DNA of 64,000 nucleotides, from NCBI RefSeq assembly GCF_000024565.1, contig NC_013515.1, positions 1,346,497-1,410,496 of the forward strand, given 5' to 3'. How positions within the stretch are numbered: position 1 is the first letter of the stretch; every line of letters begins with the position of its first letter. This DNA is from Streptobacillus moniliformis DSM 12112. GTDB lineage: Bacteria; Fusobacteriota; Fusobacteriia; Fusobacteriales; Leptotrichiaceae. The notes below the pieces were generated by a model. The model searched no databases. It had not been told where the DNA came from and was given only the letters and a program-made list of their open reading frames with translations. The position numbers and the translations under genes were made by a program. Of the stretch, positions 34,999 through 44,646 are shown piece after piece.

Positions 34999-35172
34999 CT
35001 AATTTTTTTTATTTAACTTTTCAATTTTATTTTCTAATCTTTCTAATTTTTCTTCTTTTTCATTTAAAAAGTTTAAATTGTTTGATGATGAAATCATAAT
35101 ATTGTTTGCAACTATAACATCATTTGTTTCTAAATTTTTTTCTTGTGCTAATCCTAATATAGGTACTACCAT
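34999..35172 (-). CDS. possible small exported coiled-coil peptide with a damaged start
   Basis: A frame of 57 codons from ATG 35172 gives MVVPILGLAQEKNLE followed by a coiled coil (EEKLERLENKIEKLN). Eight codons upstream the same frame reads VKFLLISL, which would complete a normal signal peptide, but no start codon in that frame has an SD; an ATG there is out of frame and followed by a stop. This looks like a gene with a lost start or a decayed copy. Confidence 0.4.
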   Translation of the reverse strand: MVVPILGLAQEKNLETNDVIVANNIMISSSNNLNFLNEKEEKLERLENKIEKLNKKN

Positions 35173-35283
35173 TAACGAAATAAGTAAAAATTTTACATTG
35201 ATGTATCTTTGGCAATAATATTATACTACATATTTTTTAAAAAAAAAGATTTTTTTACACTTATAAAAAGTTTTACATAAAAA

Positions 35284-35328
35284 AGGTAACAAAACTAGAA
35301 AATATCAACTTTCTAGCATTTGTTACCT
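35284..35328 (-). terminator. intrinsic terminator of the gyrB-thiN operon
   Basis: AGGTAACAAA..CTAGAAA pairs with TTTCTAG..TTTGTTACCT (16-17 bp), followed on the minus strand by TTTTTTATG. Confidence 0.85.
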
Positions 35329-35335
35329 CGACATA

Positions 35336-36004
35336 TTATATCTCTACTACTATTAACATATCACCTTTTTTAACATTAACTCTTGCAACATCATCTTTAA
35401 TAATATTACTTACAAGAGAAATATTTCTTGAAATATCTTTATCCTTTAAATTATATATAAACCCCTCAAGATTTAATTCTTCTAAATCAGAAAGTGGTAT
35501 CAAAGAAAATCTTTTATTAGCCTTACCTAATATTTCATCTTCTTTATCTACATAATACATTAATTCATTATTATGTGTAATATATTTCATATTCTTGTTA
35601 TTTGCTAATAATTTAGCATTAGCTATACTCATATCTATCCTACCACCAGTAGCACCAAATACTAGCACATCTTTATCTTGATAAAAATCAATTTCTTCTT
35701 TTTCAAATCTATTATTCATACATACATCTTCTATTTTACATATATGTATTAATGCTATAGAAAAATCTGTATAATCTTTATCACTTGAATAATCATATAT
35801 TTCAACATTTTTTGATTTATAGTAATCTAAAACTTCTAAATTAACTGAATCTAAATCCCCAACTATAGCATGAGGAATTATCCCATGTCTATATGCAAAA
35901 TTAGCTCCTCCATCTGCACAATATATTTTTCTGTCTTTTATTAATTCACAATGATAATCATTAAATTCAGGATATTCTCCATTTAGAAATACACAATATT
36001 TCAT
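35336..36004 (-). CDS. thiN: thiamine pyrophosphokinase
   Basis: 222 residues. CADGGANFAY, VGDLDSV and DYSSDKDYTDFSIAL are the TPK substrate- and Mg-binding motifs, with FGATGGRIDMSIAN in the centre. It transfers pyrophosphate from ATP to thiamine. A C-terminal beta-domain follows at about 155-222. The start overlaps the pheT stop as TAATG, so it is the last gene of a long co-oriented block beginning at gyrB, closed by a strong terminator. No thiamine-pyrophosphate riboswitch is seen. Confidence 0.9.
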   Translation of the reverse strand: MKYCVFLNGEYPEFNDYHCELIKDRKIYCADGGANFAYRHGIIPHAIVGDLDSVNLEVLDYYKSKNVEIYDYSSDKDYTDFSIALIHICKIEDVCMNNRFEKEEIDFYQDKDVLVFGATGGRIDMSIANAKLLANNKNMKYITHNNELMYYVDKEDEILGKANKRFSLIPLSDLEELNLEGFIYNLKDKDISRNISLVSNIIKDDVARVNVKKGDMLIVVEI

Positions 36005-38424
36005 TAGCCTCTTAAAACTGCTCCAAAGTCTTTATTTAACTTATTAATAATCTTAGTCATAATATCATTTATTTCTTTTTCTTCTAATGTCTTATTATCA
36101 TCTCTCATAATTATACTAATTGCAACAGACTTATATCCTTTTTCTATCCCAAGTCCTTGATATATATCAAATAGTTCTACTTTTTCTATTAAGTTGTCAA
36201 TTTTTTCTATAGTCTTTATCATATCTCCTACTAAAACATTTTCATTTACAACTAATGCAATGTCCCTAGGAACTGATTGATATTTGCTTAATCCTTTATA
36301 TTTCACATTGTTTGATATATATTTTTTAATTAAATCTAAGTATATTTCTGCATAAAGTATATTATTTTTTTCTACATCCATATTTTCTAATACATCTGGA
36401 TGTAATTCTCCATAACTTGCTATAAGTTCTTTTCCTACAAATACATCTACACTTCTTCCAGGGTGATATGCCTTATTTTCACTTCTTCTAATTTGATATT
36501 TAGTAAATTTAAGTTTTTCAAATATAGCCTCTACTACACCTTTTAAGTCATAAAAATCATAATTTTCTGGTTTTGCATTCCATATGTTTTTTATTTTACT
36601 TCCAGATAATATTAATGCTAAAGTTTCTTTCTCAAAAACCTGCATTTCATCTATTAAAACTGATTTTTCATTCACCTTATTTGTAGACTCTTTAGTAAAT
36701 CTTTTACTTACCTCAAAGAATCTAATATCAGTTGCTCCTCTATTAATATTATCTCTAACATTTTTAATAAGTGAATACATTAAAGTCGGTCTTAAAATAC
36801 TAAATTCTTCTACTATAGGATTTTTAATTTCTATAATATTATCACTATGTATTTCAAATAATATTTTTTCTAAAGAATTTTTAGGTATAAAGCTATAATT
36901 AATTACTTCTCTCATTCCTAAATTAGATACTATTTTTTTAATATCTGTTACAAACCTAGTTGTATCTTCAAGTCTTTCCTTAGTAAGATTTACTGAAGGC
37001 ATTACATTTTCTATACTATCAAATCCTACCATACGTATTACTTCTTCAAAATAGTCAAATTGATTGATTAAATCTTGTCTATGTGATGGAGCAGTAAGTA
37101 ATATCTCATCACCCTTATCTTCAATCTTAATTTCTAATTTTTCAAATATATCTAATATTTTATCTTTTTCTATTTCTTTACCTATAAATCTATATAATCT
37201 TGGAAGCGATAATGTACTAACTTTAATTTCTGGTTTAACTGGGTAATTATCATTAATATTACATACCTTTCCACCAGCTATCTCTTTTATTAAGCTTGTA
37301 ATTCTATTCATTACATATTCCATATTTTCTGTATTTACAGCTCTTTCAAACCTATATGCTGCCTCTGTTGAAAGTGCAAATTTTCTGTTAGTTTTTCTAA
37401 CCATGATATTATCAAAATGTGCAACTTCTATTAAAATATCAGTACTATTTTCATCAACTTCAACATCCATTCCACCCATAACACCTGCAAGTGCTACTGT
37501 TTTTTCACCATTCCCTATAACTATATCTTCATTATTAAGTATTCTTTCTTTTTGATCAAGAGTTACAAACTTTTCATCATCTTTAGCCTTAGTAATTGTT
37601 ACTTTTTTTGAATTAAATTTATTAAAATCAAAAATATGATTAGGTTGATTAGTTTCAAGCATTACATAATTTGATATATCAACTATATTATTAATACTTC
37701 TAATACCAACTGCTTCTAATCTATTTTTTAACCACTCAGGGCTTTTTTCTACCTTAACCCCTTTAATAACTCTAGCTAAATATCTATTAGATAATCCCTC
37801 TTCTATTGATATATCTATATCTTCTCTATCTTCAACATTTACATTTACTTCTGGTAATCTTAACTTCTTAGAGTAATATGCTGCAAGTTCTCTTGCTATT
37901 CCTATGTGAGATAAACAATCAGGTCTATTAGGTGTTATTTCAAGTTCAAATATTATGTCATCTAAACCTAGATATTCATTAAGTGGTATTCCCAGTTTTG
38001 TATCTTGTGGTAATATCATGATTCCATCATGATCTTTTCCTATTTTAAGTTCTGCTTCAGAACAAAGCATTCCATTAGATTCTTCACCTCTAATTTTAGC
38101 TTTTTTAATTACAAAACCTTCTTCAAGTTCAGCACCAATTTGAGCCATAGCAACTATATCTCCAACCTTATGATTAGGTGCTCCACATAATACTTGTTGA
38201 ACTTTTTCTCCATTATCAACCTGACATATACTAATATGATCAGAATTAGGATGTGGTATTTTCTCTAAAACTTTAGCTGTTAAAACTTTAGTTAAGTGTT
38301 CTCCTTGTTTTTCTATTTTTTCTACTTCTTGCCCTATCATAGTTAATGCATTTTCCAGCTCTTTTATATCTATATTCTTGTCAAGATCTATATATTCTCT
38401 TAACCAATTTAATGAAATTAACAT
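36004..38424 (-). CDS. pheT: phenylalanyl-tRNA synthetase beta subunit
   Basis: 806 residues, the normal bacterial length. The N-terminal EMAP-type tRNA-binding domain is visible (VLEKIPHPNSDHISICQVD, VLCGAPN), then B3/B4 (editing domain), B5 and the catalytic-like core, and a C-terminal ferredoxin-fold anticodon domain (KYKGLSKYQSVPRDIALV). Forms an alpha2-beta2 enzyme with PheS, encoded 11 bp upstream. It overlaps thiN by 1 nt. No T-box leader is visible because the pair is inside a larger operon. Confidence 0.95.
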   Translation of the reverse strand: MLISLNWLREYIDLDKNIDIKELENALTMIGQEVEKIEKQGEHLTKVLTAKVLEKIPHPNSDHISICQVDNGEKVQQVLCGAPNHKVGDIVAMAQIGAELEEGFVIKKAKIRGEESNGMLCSEAELKIGKDHDGIMILPQDTKLGIPLNEYLGLDDIIFELEITPNRPDCLSHIGIARELAAYYSKKLRLPEVNVNVEDREDIDISIEEGLSNRYLARVIKGVKVEKSPEWLKNRLEAVGIRSINNIVDISNYVMLETNQPNHIFDFNKFNSKKVTITKAKDDEKFVTLDQKERILNNEDIVIGNGEKTVALAGVMGGMDVEVDENSTDILIEVAHFDNIMVRKTNRKFALSTEAAYRFERAVNTENMEYVMNRITSLIKEIAGGKVCNINDNYPVKPEIKVSTLSLPRLYRFIGKEIEKDKILDIFEKLEIKIEDKGDEILLTAPSHRQDLINQFDYFEEVIRMVGFDSIENVMPSVNLTKERLEDTTRFVTDIKKIVSNLGMREVINYSFIPKNSLEKILFEIHSDNIIEIKNPIVEEFSILRPTLMYSLIKNVRDNINRGATDIRFFEVSKRFTKESTNKVNEKSVLIDEMQVFEKETLALILSGSKIKNIWNAKPENYDFYDLKGVVEAIFEKLKFTKYQIRRSENKAYHPGRSVDVFVGKELIASYGELHPDVLENMDVEKNNILYAEIYLDLIKKYISNNVKYKGLSKYQSVPRDIALVVNENVLVGDMIKTIEKIDNLIEKVELFDIYQGLGIEKGYKSVAISIIMRDDNKTLEEKEINDIMTKIINKLNKDFGAVLRG

Positions 38425-38435
38425 ATTTCCTCCAC

Positions 38436-39452
38436 CTAAAATTGTTCTAAAAATCTAATATCATTTTCAAAGAATGCTCTTAAGTCATCTATACCATATT
38501 TAAGCATTGTAATTCTTTCTACTCCAAGCCCAAATGCAAATCCTTGATAAATTTCTCCATCTATTCCTGCTGCTTCAAGAACTTTAATATTTACCATTCC
38601 TGAACCTAGTATTTCTAACCAACCTGTATTTTTACATAGTCTACATCCTTTTCCCCTACAAACTCCACATTCAACATCCATTTCTGCACTAGGCTCAGTG
38701 AAAGGGAAAAAGTGAGGTCTAAATCTTACATTTCTATCTGCACCAAATATTCTTTGTACTATACTTTCAAGTGTTGCCTTAAAATTAGAGAAGCTAACAT
38801 CTTCTCCTATCATAAGACCTTCTACTTGATGAAACATAGGTGTATGTGAAACATCATAATCTGGTCTATATACTTTACCTATAGAAATCATTTTAAATGG
38901 TGGTTTATGTTCTTTCATATATCTAATTTGTACTGGAGATGTTTGAGTTCTTAAAATTACATCATCTGTGATATAGAAAGTATCAGTTAATTCTCTTGAT
39001 GGGTGAGTTTTAGGTATATTTAAAGCATCAAAGTTTAAGTAAGTACTTTCAACTTCAGGCCCATCTACTATATCAAATCCCATTTCACTAACTATTTCTT
39101 TAATTTCAAATAATGTTTTAGTTAAAGGATGTAAACTAGATTTTTCTAAAGATTTCCCAGGTAATGAAATATCTAATATTTCAGATTCTAGTTTAATTTT
39201 TTTAGCTTCTTCTCTTAATTTTAATAATTTTTCATCAAATTTTTCTTGTAATTCAGTTTTAATTTCATTTGCAATTGCACCAAATTCTTTTCTCTTTTCA
39301 GCTACAATATTACCCATTTCCTTCATTATAGCTGTAAATTCCCCTTTTTTACCTAAATATCTTACTTTCATATCATTAAAATCTTGCATAGAATCTAATT
39401 TTTCTATATCTGATAATGCTCTTTCCTTTATCAGTTTTAATTTTTCTAACAT
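38436..39452 (-). CDS. pheS: phenylalanyl-tRNA synthetase alpha subunit
   Basis: 338 residues. N-terminal coiled coil (about 1-90) for tRNA binding, then the class II core. LLRTQTSPVQIRYM-type segment (motif 2 region) and the Cys-rich CGVCRGKGCRLCK insert typical of bacterial PheS, then GLGVERI near the end (motif 3). It charges tRNA-Phe with PheT. Gap to pheT is 11 bp; SD GGAGG before the ATG. Confidence 0.95.
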   Translation of the reverse strand: MLEKLKLIKERALSDIEKLDSMQDFNDMKVRYLGKKGEFTAIMKEMGNIVAEKRKEFGAIANEIKTELQEKFDEKLLKLREEAKKIKLESEILDISLPGKSLEKSSLHPLTKTLFEIKEIVSEMGFDIVDGPEVESTYLNFDALNIPKTHPSRELTDTFYITDDVILRTQTSPVQIRYMKEHKPPFKMISIGKVYRPDYDVSHTPMFHQVEGLMIGEDVSFSNFKATLESIVQRIFGADRNVRFRPHFFPFTEPSAEMDVECGVCRGKGCRLCKNTGWLEILGSGMVNIKVLEAAGIDGEIYQGFAFGLGVERITMLKYGIDDLRAFFENDIRFLEQF

Positions 39453-39463
39453 TTTTCCTCCAA

Positions 39464-40792
39464 CTAATTAACCTTTTCTATTTTACTTTCTTTTAAATTT
39501 TCCATTAATTTTTCTACATCTTTTATTAATTTTATTCCTTCTTTTAAGTTTAGACCTTCTAATCCAACTATTTCTTTTCCATCTCTATAAAGCACACCTA
39601 AATATATTAACTTATATATCTCATCATTTTCTTCAAATTTAGATATATCACTAAAACTTAATTCATCATATTTAATTTTTTGAATTAAGTAATATTCTGC
39701 ATTACCATCTATAGCTTTTCCTTGATATATTCCTGTCATTTCATCCTTAATGCTATATCTTGAATATCTTTCATCATATTTAGATAGATATTTAAATAAG
39801 CTTTTAACATTTATTTCATCTATAGATTTAACAATCTCAGGAACAGTTTTAATAGTTATTTTATCTTCTATTTCACCTGTTTTAAGATTTAAAAATTCTT
39901 TAATCTCTGCATTAAAACTAACTTTAATATTTCTAGTTTCACCTTTTTTTAGTTCTTCATTTCCTCTTTCAACCTCATAGTTTACTCCATTTAAGTAAAG
40001 AGATCTAAAGTTAGGGTCAATATTTTTTTCATTAACTTTTCTCATATTAACACTACCAAAAAGATATATTTTATCATTTTTATGTGTATAATTTTTAACC
40101 ATATATTCAAAAGGTTTAAATATCTTATTATCATATTCAATATATATATTCCATGATATTAAACCAGATATTAATAACATACATGAAACAAAGGTAGCTA
40201 TATTCAATTTTTTCCATATAGCCTTATCTTCTTTACCTACCAATGTTCTTACATTTAGAATTATAGCAAGAACTGTAGATACAAATATTATTATTGTTAA
40301 TGTATGTATAATGTATTTTACATCTAAAATATATTGTATTCTTCCCATTAAATAAAGTGCATAAGGTAATCCTTGCTCATATTGTTTTTCTGTTATACTT
40401 CTTAGTGCATAAAAAAAATCTTTAGTAATGTATACATAATATACAGATGCTGTAATTACTACCCATATCATTATAGTTGATTCTTTAAGTAATTTACCAA
40501 ATTGTTTATTTATAATTCTAAAAATTACAAAACATGCAAAAGTAATTAGTAGGAAAAGTAAAAATGTTCTATAAATAGTTGCAAACACTTCTAAAGCCTT
40601 TAAGTCTTCTGTCATAACAGATAATTTCTTAACTAAAGTTACAAAGTCAGTTTGATTTGTAATTTGCCCCTTTAATTTATAGAAAATATCTCCAACTTTT
40701 GCCATTAATAATAGTTTTATTAATAAACAAAAAGATAATAGCCATAACATTACTGTTTCAAATATTTTACGTGGTTTTACTATATTATTCAT
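39464..40792 (-). CDS. multi-pass membrane protein, unknown function
   Basis: 442 residues. Five or so membrane helices in the first 205 residues (near 15-32, 78-97, 104-122, 162-180, 195-211), then a soluble domain of about 230 residues. The soluble part contains EVERGNEELKKGETR and several acidic patches. The last 50 residues (VLYRDGKEIVGLEGLNLKEGIKLIKDVEKLME) resemble a helical tail. I do not recognise a family. It overlaps the phosphodiesterase gene by 4 nt and is 11 bp from pheS, so it belongs to the gyrB-thiN operon. Confidence 0.6.
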   Translation of the reverse strand: MNNIVKPRKIFETVMLWLLSFCLLIKLLLMAKVGDIFYKLKGQITNQTDFVTLVKKLSVMTEDLKALEVFATIYRTFLLFLLITFACFVIFRIINKQFGKLLKESTIMIWVVITASVYYVYITKDFFYALRSITEKQYEQGLPYALYLMGRIQYILDVKYIIHTLTIIIFVSTVLAIILNVRTLVGKEDKAIWKKLNIATFVSCMLLISGLISWNIYIEYDNKIFKPFEYMVKNYTHKNDKIYLFGSVNMRKVNEKNIDPNFRSLYLNGVNYEVERGNEELKKGETRNIKVSFNAEIKEFLNLKTGEIEDKITIKTVPEIVKSIDEINVKSLFKYLSKYDERYSRYSIKDEMTGIYQGKAIDGNAEYYLIQKIKYDELSFSDISKFEENDEIYKLIYLGVLYRDGKEIVGLEGLNLKEGIKLIKDVEKLMENLKESKIEKVN

Positions 40793-41241
40793 ATCATTGC
40801 TCCTTTAAACTCTAAAACACCATTTTCTATTATCGCATATTCATGATTGATTATAGCTCCTGGGTTTATAAAAAAAATATTTCTATATTCACTTTTATGT
40901 TGTCTATGAGTATGCCCAAAAATTACATAATTTGCATTTTTTTCCACCCCATAGTTATATATACTATTCATATTTAATTTAACATTAAATAAATGTCCAT
41001 GAGTAAGTATAACCTTACCCATAGACTCTATATCTAACTCTAATATTTCCTTAGTGCTATAATCATCATAATCACAATTACCTTTTACTATATAAAAAGG
41101 TATATCTACTGCATAAGACATTTCTATAGCATCCATGCTATGATCTCCTGCAAAAATTATCAGTTCAGGATTTTCTTTTTTTATTACTTCATAAAAATAG
41201 TTTAAATCTTTATGTGAATCAGAGCATAAAAGTATTTTCAT
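40789..41241 (-). CDS. YfcE/MJ0936-family metallophosphoesterase
   Basis: 150 residues from ATG 41241, chosen because GGGGTGATAG precedes it; the longer frame to 41280 is inside the neighbour. Motifs are SDSHKD (first metal site), FAGDHSMDA, KGNCD and LTHGH, then FGHTHRQ and INPGAI. This two-metal phosphodiesterase family hydrolyses phosphodiesters in vitro; the true substrate is unknown. It lies 4 bp after the Usp-like gene and overlaps the next gene by 4 nt. Confidence 0.85.
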   Translation of the reverse strand: MKILLCSDSHKDLNYFYEVIKKENPELIIFAGDHSMDAIEMSYAVDIPFYIVKGNCDYDDYSTKEILELDIESMGKVILTHGHLFNVKLNMNSIYNYGVEKNANYVIFGHTHRQHKSEYRNIFFINPGAIINHEYAIIENGVLEFKGAMI

Positions 41242-41245
41242 TCTA

Positions 41246-42010
41246 TCACCCCATGTATATAGGTACTTCAGTTTTTTCAAATACTTTTAGTCCAACCTGC
41301 CCTGTTAATCTTTCAAATATTATTGAATATTTTAATACTCCCATTAAGATTAGATCATATTTAGGTACTTCTGATAATATTATAGAAACTTCATCTCCAG
41401 TTTTATCTATAATATTACATTTAGAACCAAATCTTTCAGTTAATCTATTTCTATCTTCAACATTTACTCTTAAAACATCTATATCTTGTACACCAAATGT
41501 ACTAAAATAGTCATATACTGTTCTATTTACCATAAATCCACCATCATTTAACATCAATACATTATCAAATGAATATTCTCTATCTGTAATTGATAATATC
41601 AACATAGGTTTATAGTGTTGTTTAAGTAAAGAATGTAAATTATCACTTATAGTTCCATTTTCAGTTCTACAAACTACTAATAAATCATAGGCTTTTAATT
41701 CTTCCATAGCTACTTCAACTATTTCACCATCTAATGAATATATTTTTCTAAAGTTTCCTTTAGATATCTTTTCCTTATACTTGTCAAATACATCATCTTC
41801 AAGTTTTAAATAATCTTCTATTAATAAATTTGTATTAGCACTTACACCCATTCCTTGTATAGTTAATGGGAAGATATCATATTTTCTTATATCTTTAATG
41901 TACACTACATCTTTTTCTATATGTGGATATTTCTCATCTAAAGACTTAGATAATTTTAAAAATTCGTTAATCTCTGCCTCATTTGTCAGTAAAAACAAGA
42001 ATCTTTTCAT
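41246..42010 (-). CDS. universal stress protein-like tandem domain protein
   Basis: 254 residues from ATG 42010 (AGGAG upstream); a longer start at 42034 would fall within gyrA. Two alpha/beta units are seen: a first of about 1-115, and a second (about 120-254) with YDLLVVCRTENGT, SFDNVLMLNDGG and a C-terminal YDLILMGVLKYS then TEVPIYMG. The last pattern is like UspA proteins, whose end normally has G(S/T)V…PVL. Not a classical nucleotide-binding Usp, so no activity is assigned. It follows gyrA closely in the operon. Confidence 0.55.
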   Translation of the reverse strand: MKRFLFLLTNEAEINEFLKLSKSLDEKYPHIEKDVVYIKDIRKYDIFPLTIQGMGVSANTNLLIEDYLKLEDDVFDKYKEKISKGNFRKIYSLDGEIVEVAMEELKAYDLLVVCRTENGTISDNLHSLLKQHYKPMLILSITDREYSFDNVLMLNDGGFMVNRTVYDYFSTFGVQDIDVLRVNVEDRNRLTERFGSKCNIIDKTGDEVSIILSEVPKYDLILMGVLKYSIIFERLTGQVGLKVFEKTEVPIYMG

Positions 42011-42023
42011 AATTATACCACTC

Positions 42024-44636
42024 CTATTCTTCAACTATTTCCTCTTCCTCAGAATTTTCAGCAGCAACTCTATCAGCTGAAACTAAATATTCTTTGTATT
42101 TAAGAGATTGTATTTTAACACCTTTACTATTTCTTCCTACTACTGGAAGATCCTTAATTTTAATACGTATTACTGTTCCTGTAGTTGATATTGCAACAAG
42201 TTCCATATTTTCTGAATTTTCATCACTTGGATCTATTATAGTTGAATATACTACATAATGATGTTCGCTTTCTTCCTTACTTCTTCTTTCAAGATTGTAG
42301 TTTTTAACTCCTTTTCCCCCTCTTTTAATAATATTGTATTCTGAAAGCAATGTTTTTTTCCCTATACCAAGTGATGTAACACTTAATACACTCATTTCAT
42401 CTACATTATTATCTGTATATATTACATCTGCTGATACTACTTCATCATTAGAATTTAACTTAATAGCTCTTACTCCTGCTGCTGTTCTACCCATAGAACG
42501 TATATCTTCTTCTTTAAATCTTACAGCCATTCCACCTTTAGTTGATATAAATATCTCATCTTTTTCACTTCCAGATGTTATTCCAACAAATTTAACTTCA
42601 TCTTCATCATCTTTAAATGAAATTGCTATCTTACCGTTTCTATTTATTGTTTTAAATTCAGAGATCTTAGTCTTTTTAGCTATACCATTTCTTGTTATGA
42701 ATATTAAATCCCTATTGTCATTTTCTATTTCATCTACTGGTATTATTACTGAAATTTTTTCATTTTCATCAAGTTCTATAATATTTCCTATTAATTTACC
42801 TCTAGCCTGTTTACTTACCTCAGGTATTTCATAAACTTTAATAGAATATACCTTACCTTTATCACTAAATACCATTAAGGTATCTAAAGTTTTAGCTGTA
42901 AATAGATCTTTTAGCACATCATCTTCAATGGTTGTAGTGTTAGACACTCCTTTCCCACCTCTTTTTTGTGCCTTATAACTATCAAGTGACATACGCTTAG
43001 CATATCCTCTCTTAGTTATAGTTACTATTACATCTTCATTTTTAATTAAATCTTCTATATTAATTTCATATCTATCATTTTCTATAGAAGTTCTTCTAGC
43101 ATCTCCATATTTTTGTTTTAATTCTAATACTTCTTCTTTAATTATTGCATATTTTCTTTCATCTTTTGCAAGTATATCTTCAAGGTCTGTAATAAATAGC
43201 ATTAATTTATCATATTCTGTATCTATTTCTTCTCTTGCAAGTCCTGTTAATCTATGTAATCTCATATCTAAAATAGCATCTGTTTGTATTTCAGTAAATT
43301 CAAATTTTGCTATTAATGATTCTTTAGCTAAAGCCCTTGTTTTACTTCCTCTAATAATTGAGATTATTTCATCTATATGATCTAGTGCTTTTCTTAATCC
43401 TTCTAAGATATGAGCTCTATCTTTAGCTTTATTTAAATCAAATATTGTTTTTCTTGTAATAACATCATATCTATGTTCTAAATATTTTTCTAAAATTTCT
43501 TTTAAATTTAATATCTTAGGGGCATTATTAACAAGTGCAAGCATTATGATACCAAAAGTTGTTTGAAGATCAGTAAATTTAAGTAATTTATTAAGTACTA
43601 TTTCTGCTTCTTCTCCCTTTTTAATATCTATAACTATTCTTATACCCTCTAAGTTTGAAAGATCTGCTAAATCAGATATCCCAACTATTATCTTATCTTT
43701 AACAAGTTCACCTATTCTTTTAATTAAATTTGCCTTATTAACCTGATACGGAAGTTCTGTAATTACTATACTTTGTCTTCCTTTTTTATCAGTTATTATT
43801 TCTGTTTTAGCACTTACTCTTACCTTACCTCTACCTGTCTTGTATGCTGAATATATTCCAGATTTACCATATATTATACCCCCTGTTGGGAAATCAGGTC
43901 CTTTAATATGTGTAATTAATTCATCTATACTAATATCCCTATTATCTATTAATGCAATTATACCATCTGATAGTTCTCCTAAATTATGAGGTGGAATATT
44001 AGTTGCCATCCCTACAGCAATACCTGTAGTTCCATTTAAAAGTAAGTTAGGTAATCTTGCTGGAAGTACTGTTGGTTCATCTAAACTTTCATCAAAGTTT
44101 TTTCTCCAATCTATAGTGTCCTTATTAATATCTATTAACATCTCTTCAGCAATTTTAGACATTCTTGCCTCAGTATATCTCATAGCAGCTGCACTATCTC
44201 CATCTATAGAACCAAAGTTTCCATGACCATCTACTAACATATATCTAGTATTAAAATCTTGTGCCATTCTAACCATAGAGTTATATACTGCACTATCTCC
44301 ATGTGGGTGATATTTACCTAATACTTCCCCAACAAGTCTTGCAGACTTCTTATATGGACTATTATGGTTCATTTTTAACTCATCCATAGCATAAAGTATT
44401 CTTCTATGTACAGGTTTTAATCCATCTCTTACATCTGGCAAAGCCCTTGATACTATAACACTCATAGAATAATCTAAATATGATGCTTTAATTTCATCTT
44501 CTATATAGATTAATTCTTCATTAGACATTTCTGTTTTTTTCATAATTTCTTCTATAGCACTCTGGCTATCTTGATCTAGTGTTGAATCTATATCTTCTTC
44601 TTTCATTTCTTCTTCATTATCGAATAAATCTGACAT
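42024..44636 (-). CDS. gyrA: DNA gyrase subunit A
   Basis: 870 residues. An acidic N-terminal extension of about 45 residues precedes the conserved [31 protein letters not shown]. The catalytic Tyr is in AAMRYTEAR. The quinolone region reads [10 protein letters not shown]: Ser is at the E. coli Ser83 position but Asn at the Asp87 position. The C-terminal beta-pinwheel (about 540-840) wraps DNA; the GyrA box appears as QKRGGKG. It makes negative supercoils with GyrB. Start is 10 bp after gyrB. Confidence 0.96.
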   Translation of the reverse strand: MSDLFDNEEEMKEEDIDSTLDQDSQSAIEEIMKKTEMSNEELIYIEDEIKASYLDYSMSVIVSRALPDVRDGLKPVHRRILYAMDELKMNHNSPYKKSARLVGEVLGKYHPHGDSAVYNSMVRMAQDFNTRYMLVDGHGNFGSIDGDSAAAMRYTEARMSKIAEEMLIDINKDTIDWRKNFDESLDEPTVLPARLPNLLLNGTTGIAVGMATNIPPHNLGELSDGIIALIDNRDISIDELITHIKGPDFPTGGIIYGKSGIYSAYKTGRGKVRVSAKTEIITDKKGRQSIVITELPYQVNKANLIKRIGELVKDKIIVGISDLADLSNLEGIRIVIDIKKGEEAEIVLNKLLKFTDLQTTFGIIMLALVNNAPKILNLKEILEKYLEHRYDVITRKTIFDLNKAKDRAHILEGLRKALDHIDEIISIIRGSKTRALAKESLIAKFEFTEIQTDAILDMRLHRLTGLAREEIDTEYDKLMLFITDLEDILAKDERKYAIIKEEVLELKQKYGDARRTSIENDRYEINIEDLIKNEDVIVTITKRGYAKRMSLDSYKAQKRGGKGVSNTTTIEDDVLKDLFTAKTLDTLMVFSDKGKVYSIKVYEIPEVSKQARGKLIGNIIELDENEKISVIIPVDEIENDNRDLIFITRNGIAKKTKISEFKTINRNGKIAISFKDDEDEVKFVGITSGSEKDEIFISTKGGMAVRFKEEDIRSMGRTAAGVRAIKLNSNDEVVSADVIYTDNNVDEMSVLSVTSLGIGKKTLLSEYNIIKRGGKGVKNYNLERRSKEESEHHYVVYSTIIDPSDENSENMELVAISTTGTVIRIKIKDLPVVGRNSKGVKIQSLKYKEYLVSADRVAAENSEEEEIVEE

Positions 44637-44646
44637 AACAACCTCC

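Noticed and set aside
36004-39600. T-box or TPP riboswitch in front of pheS or thiN
   Set aside because: Both genes are inside a tightly packed operon with gaps too short for such leaders.
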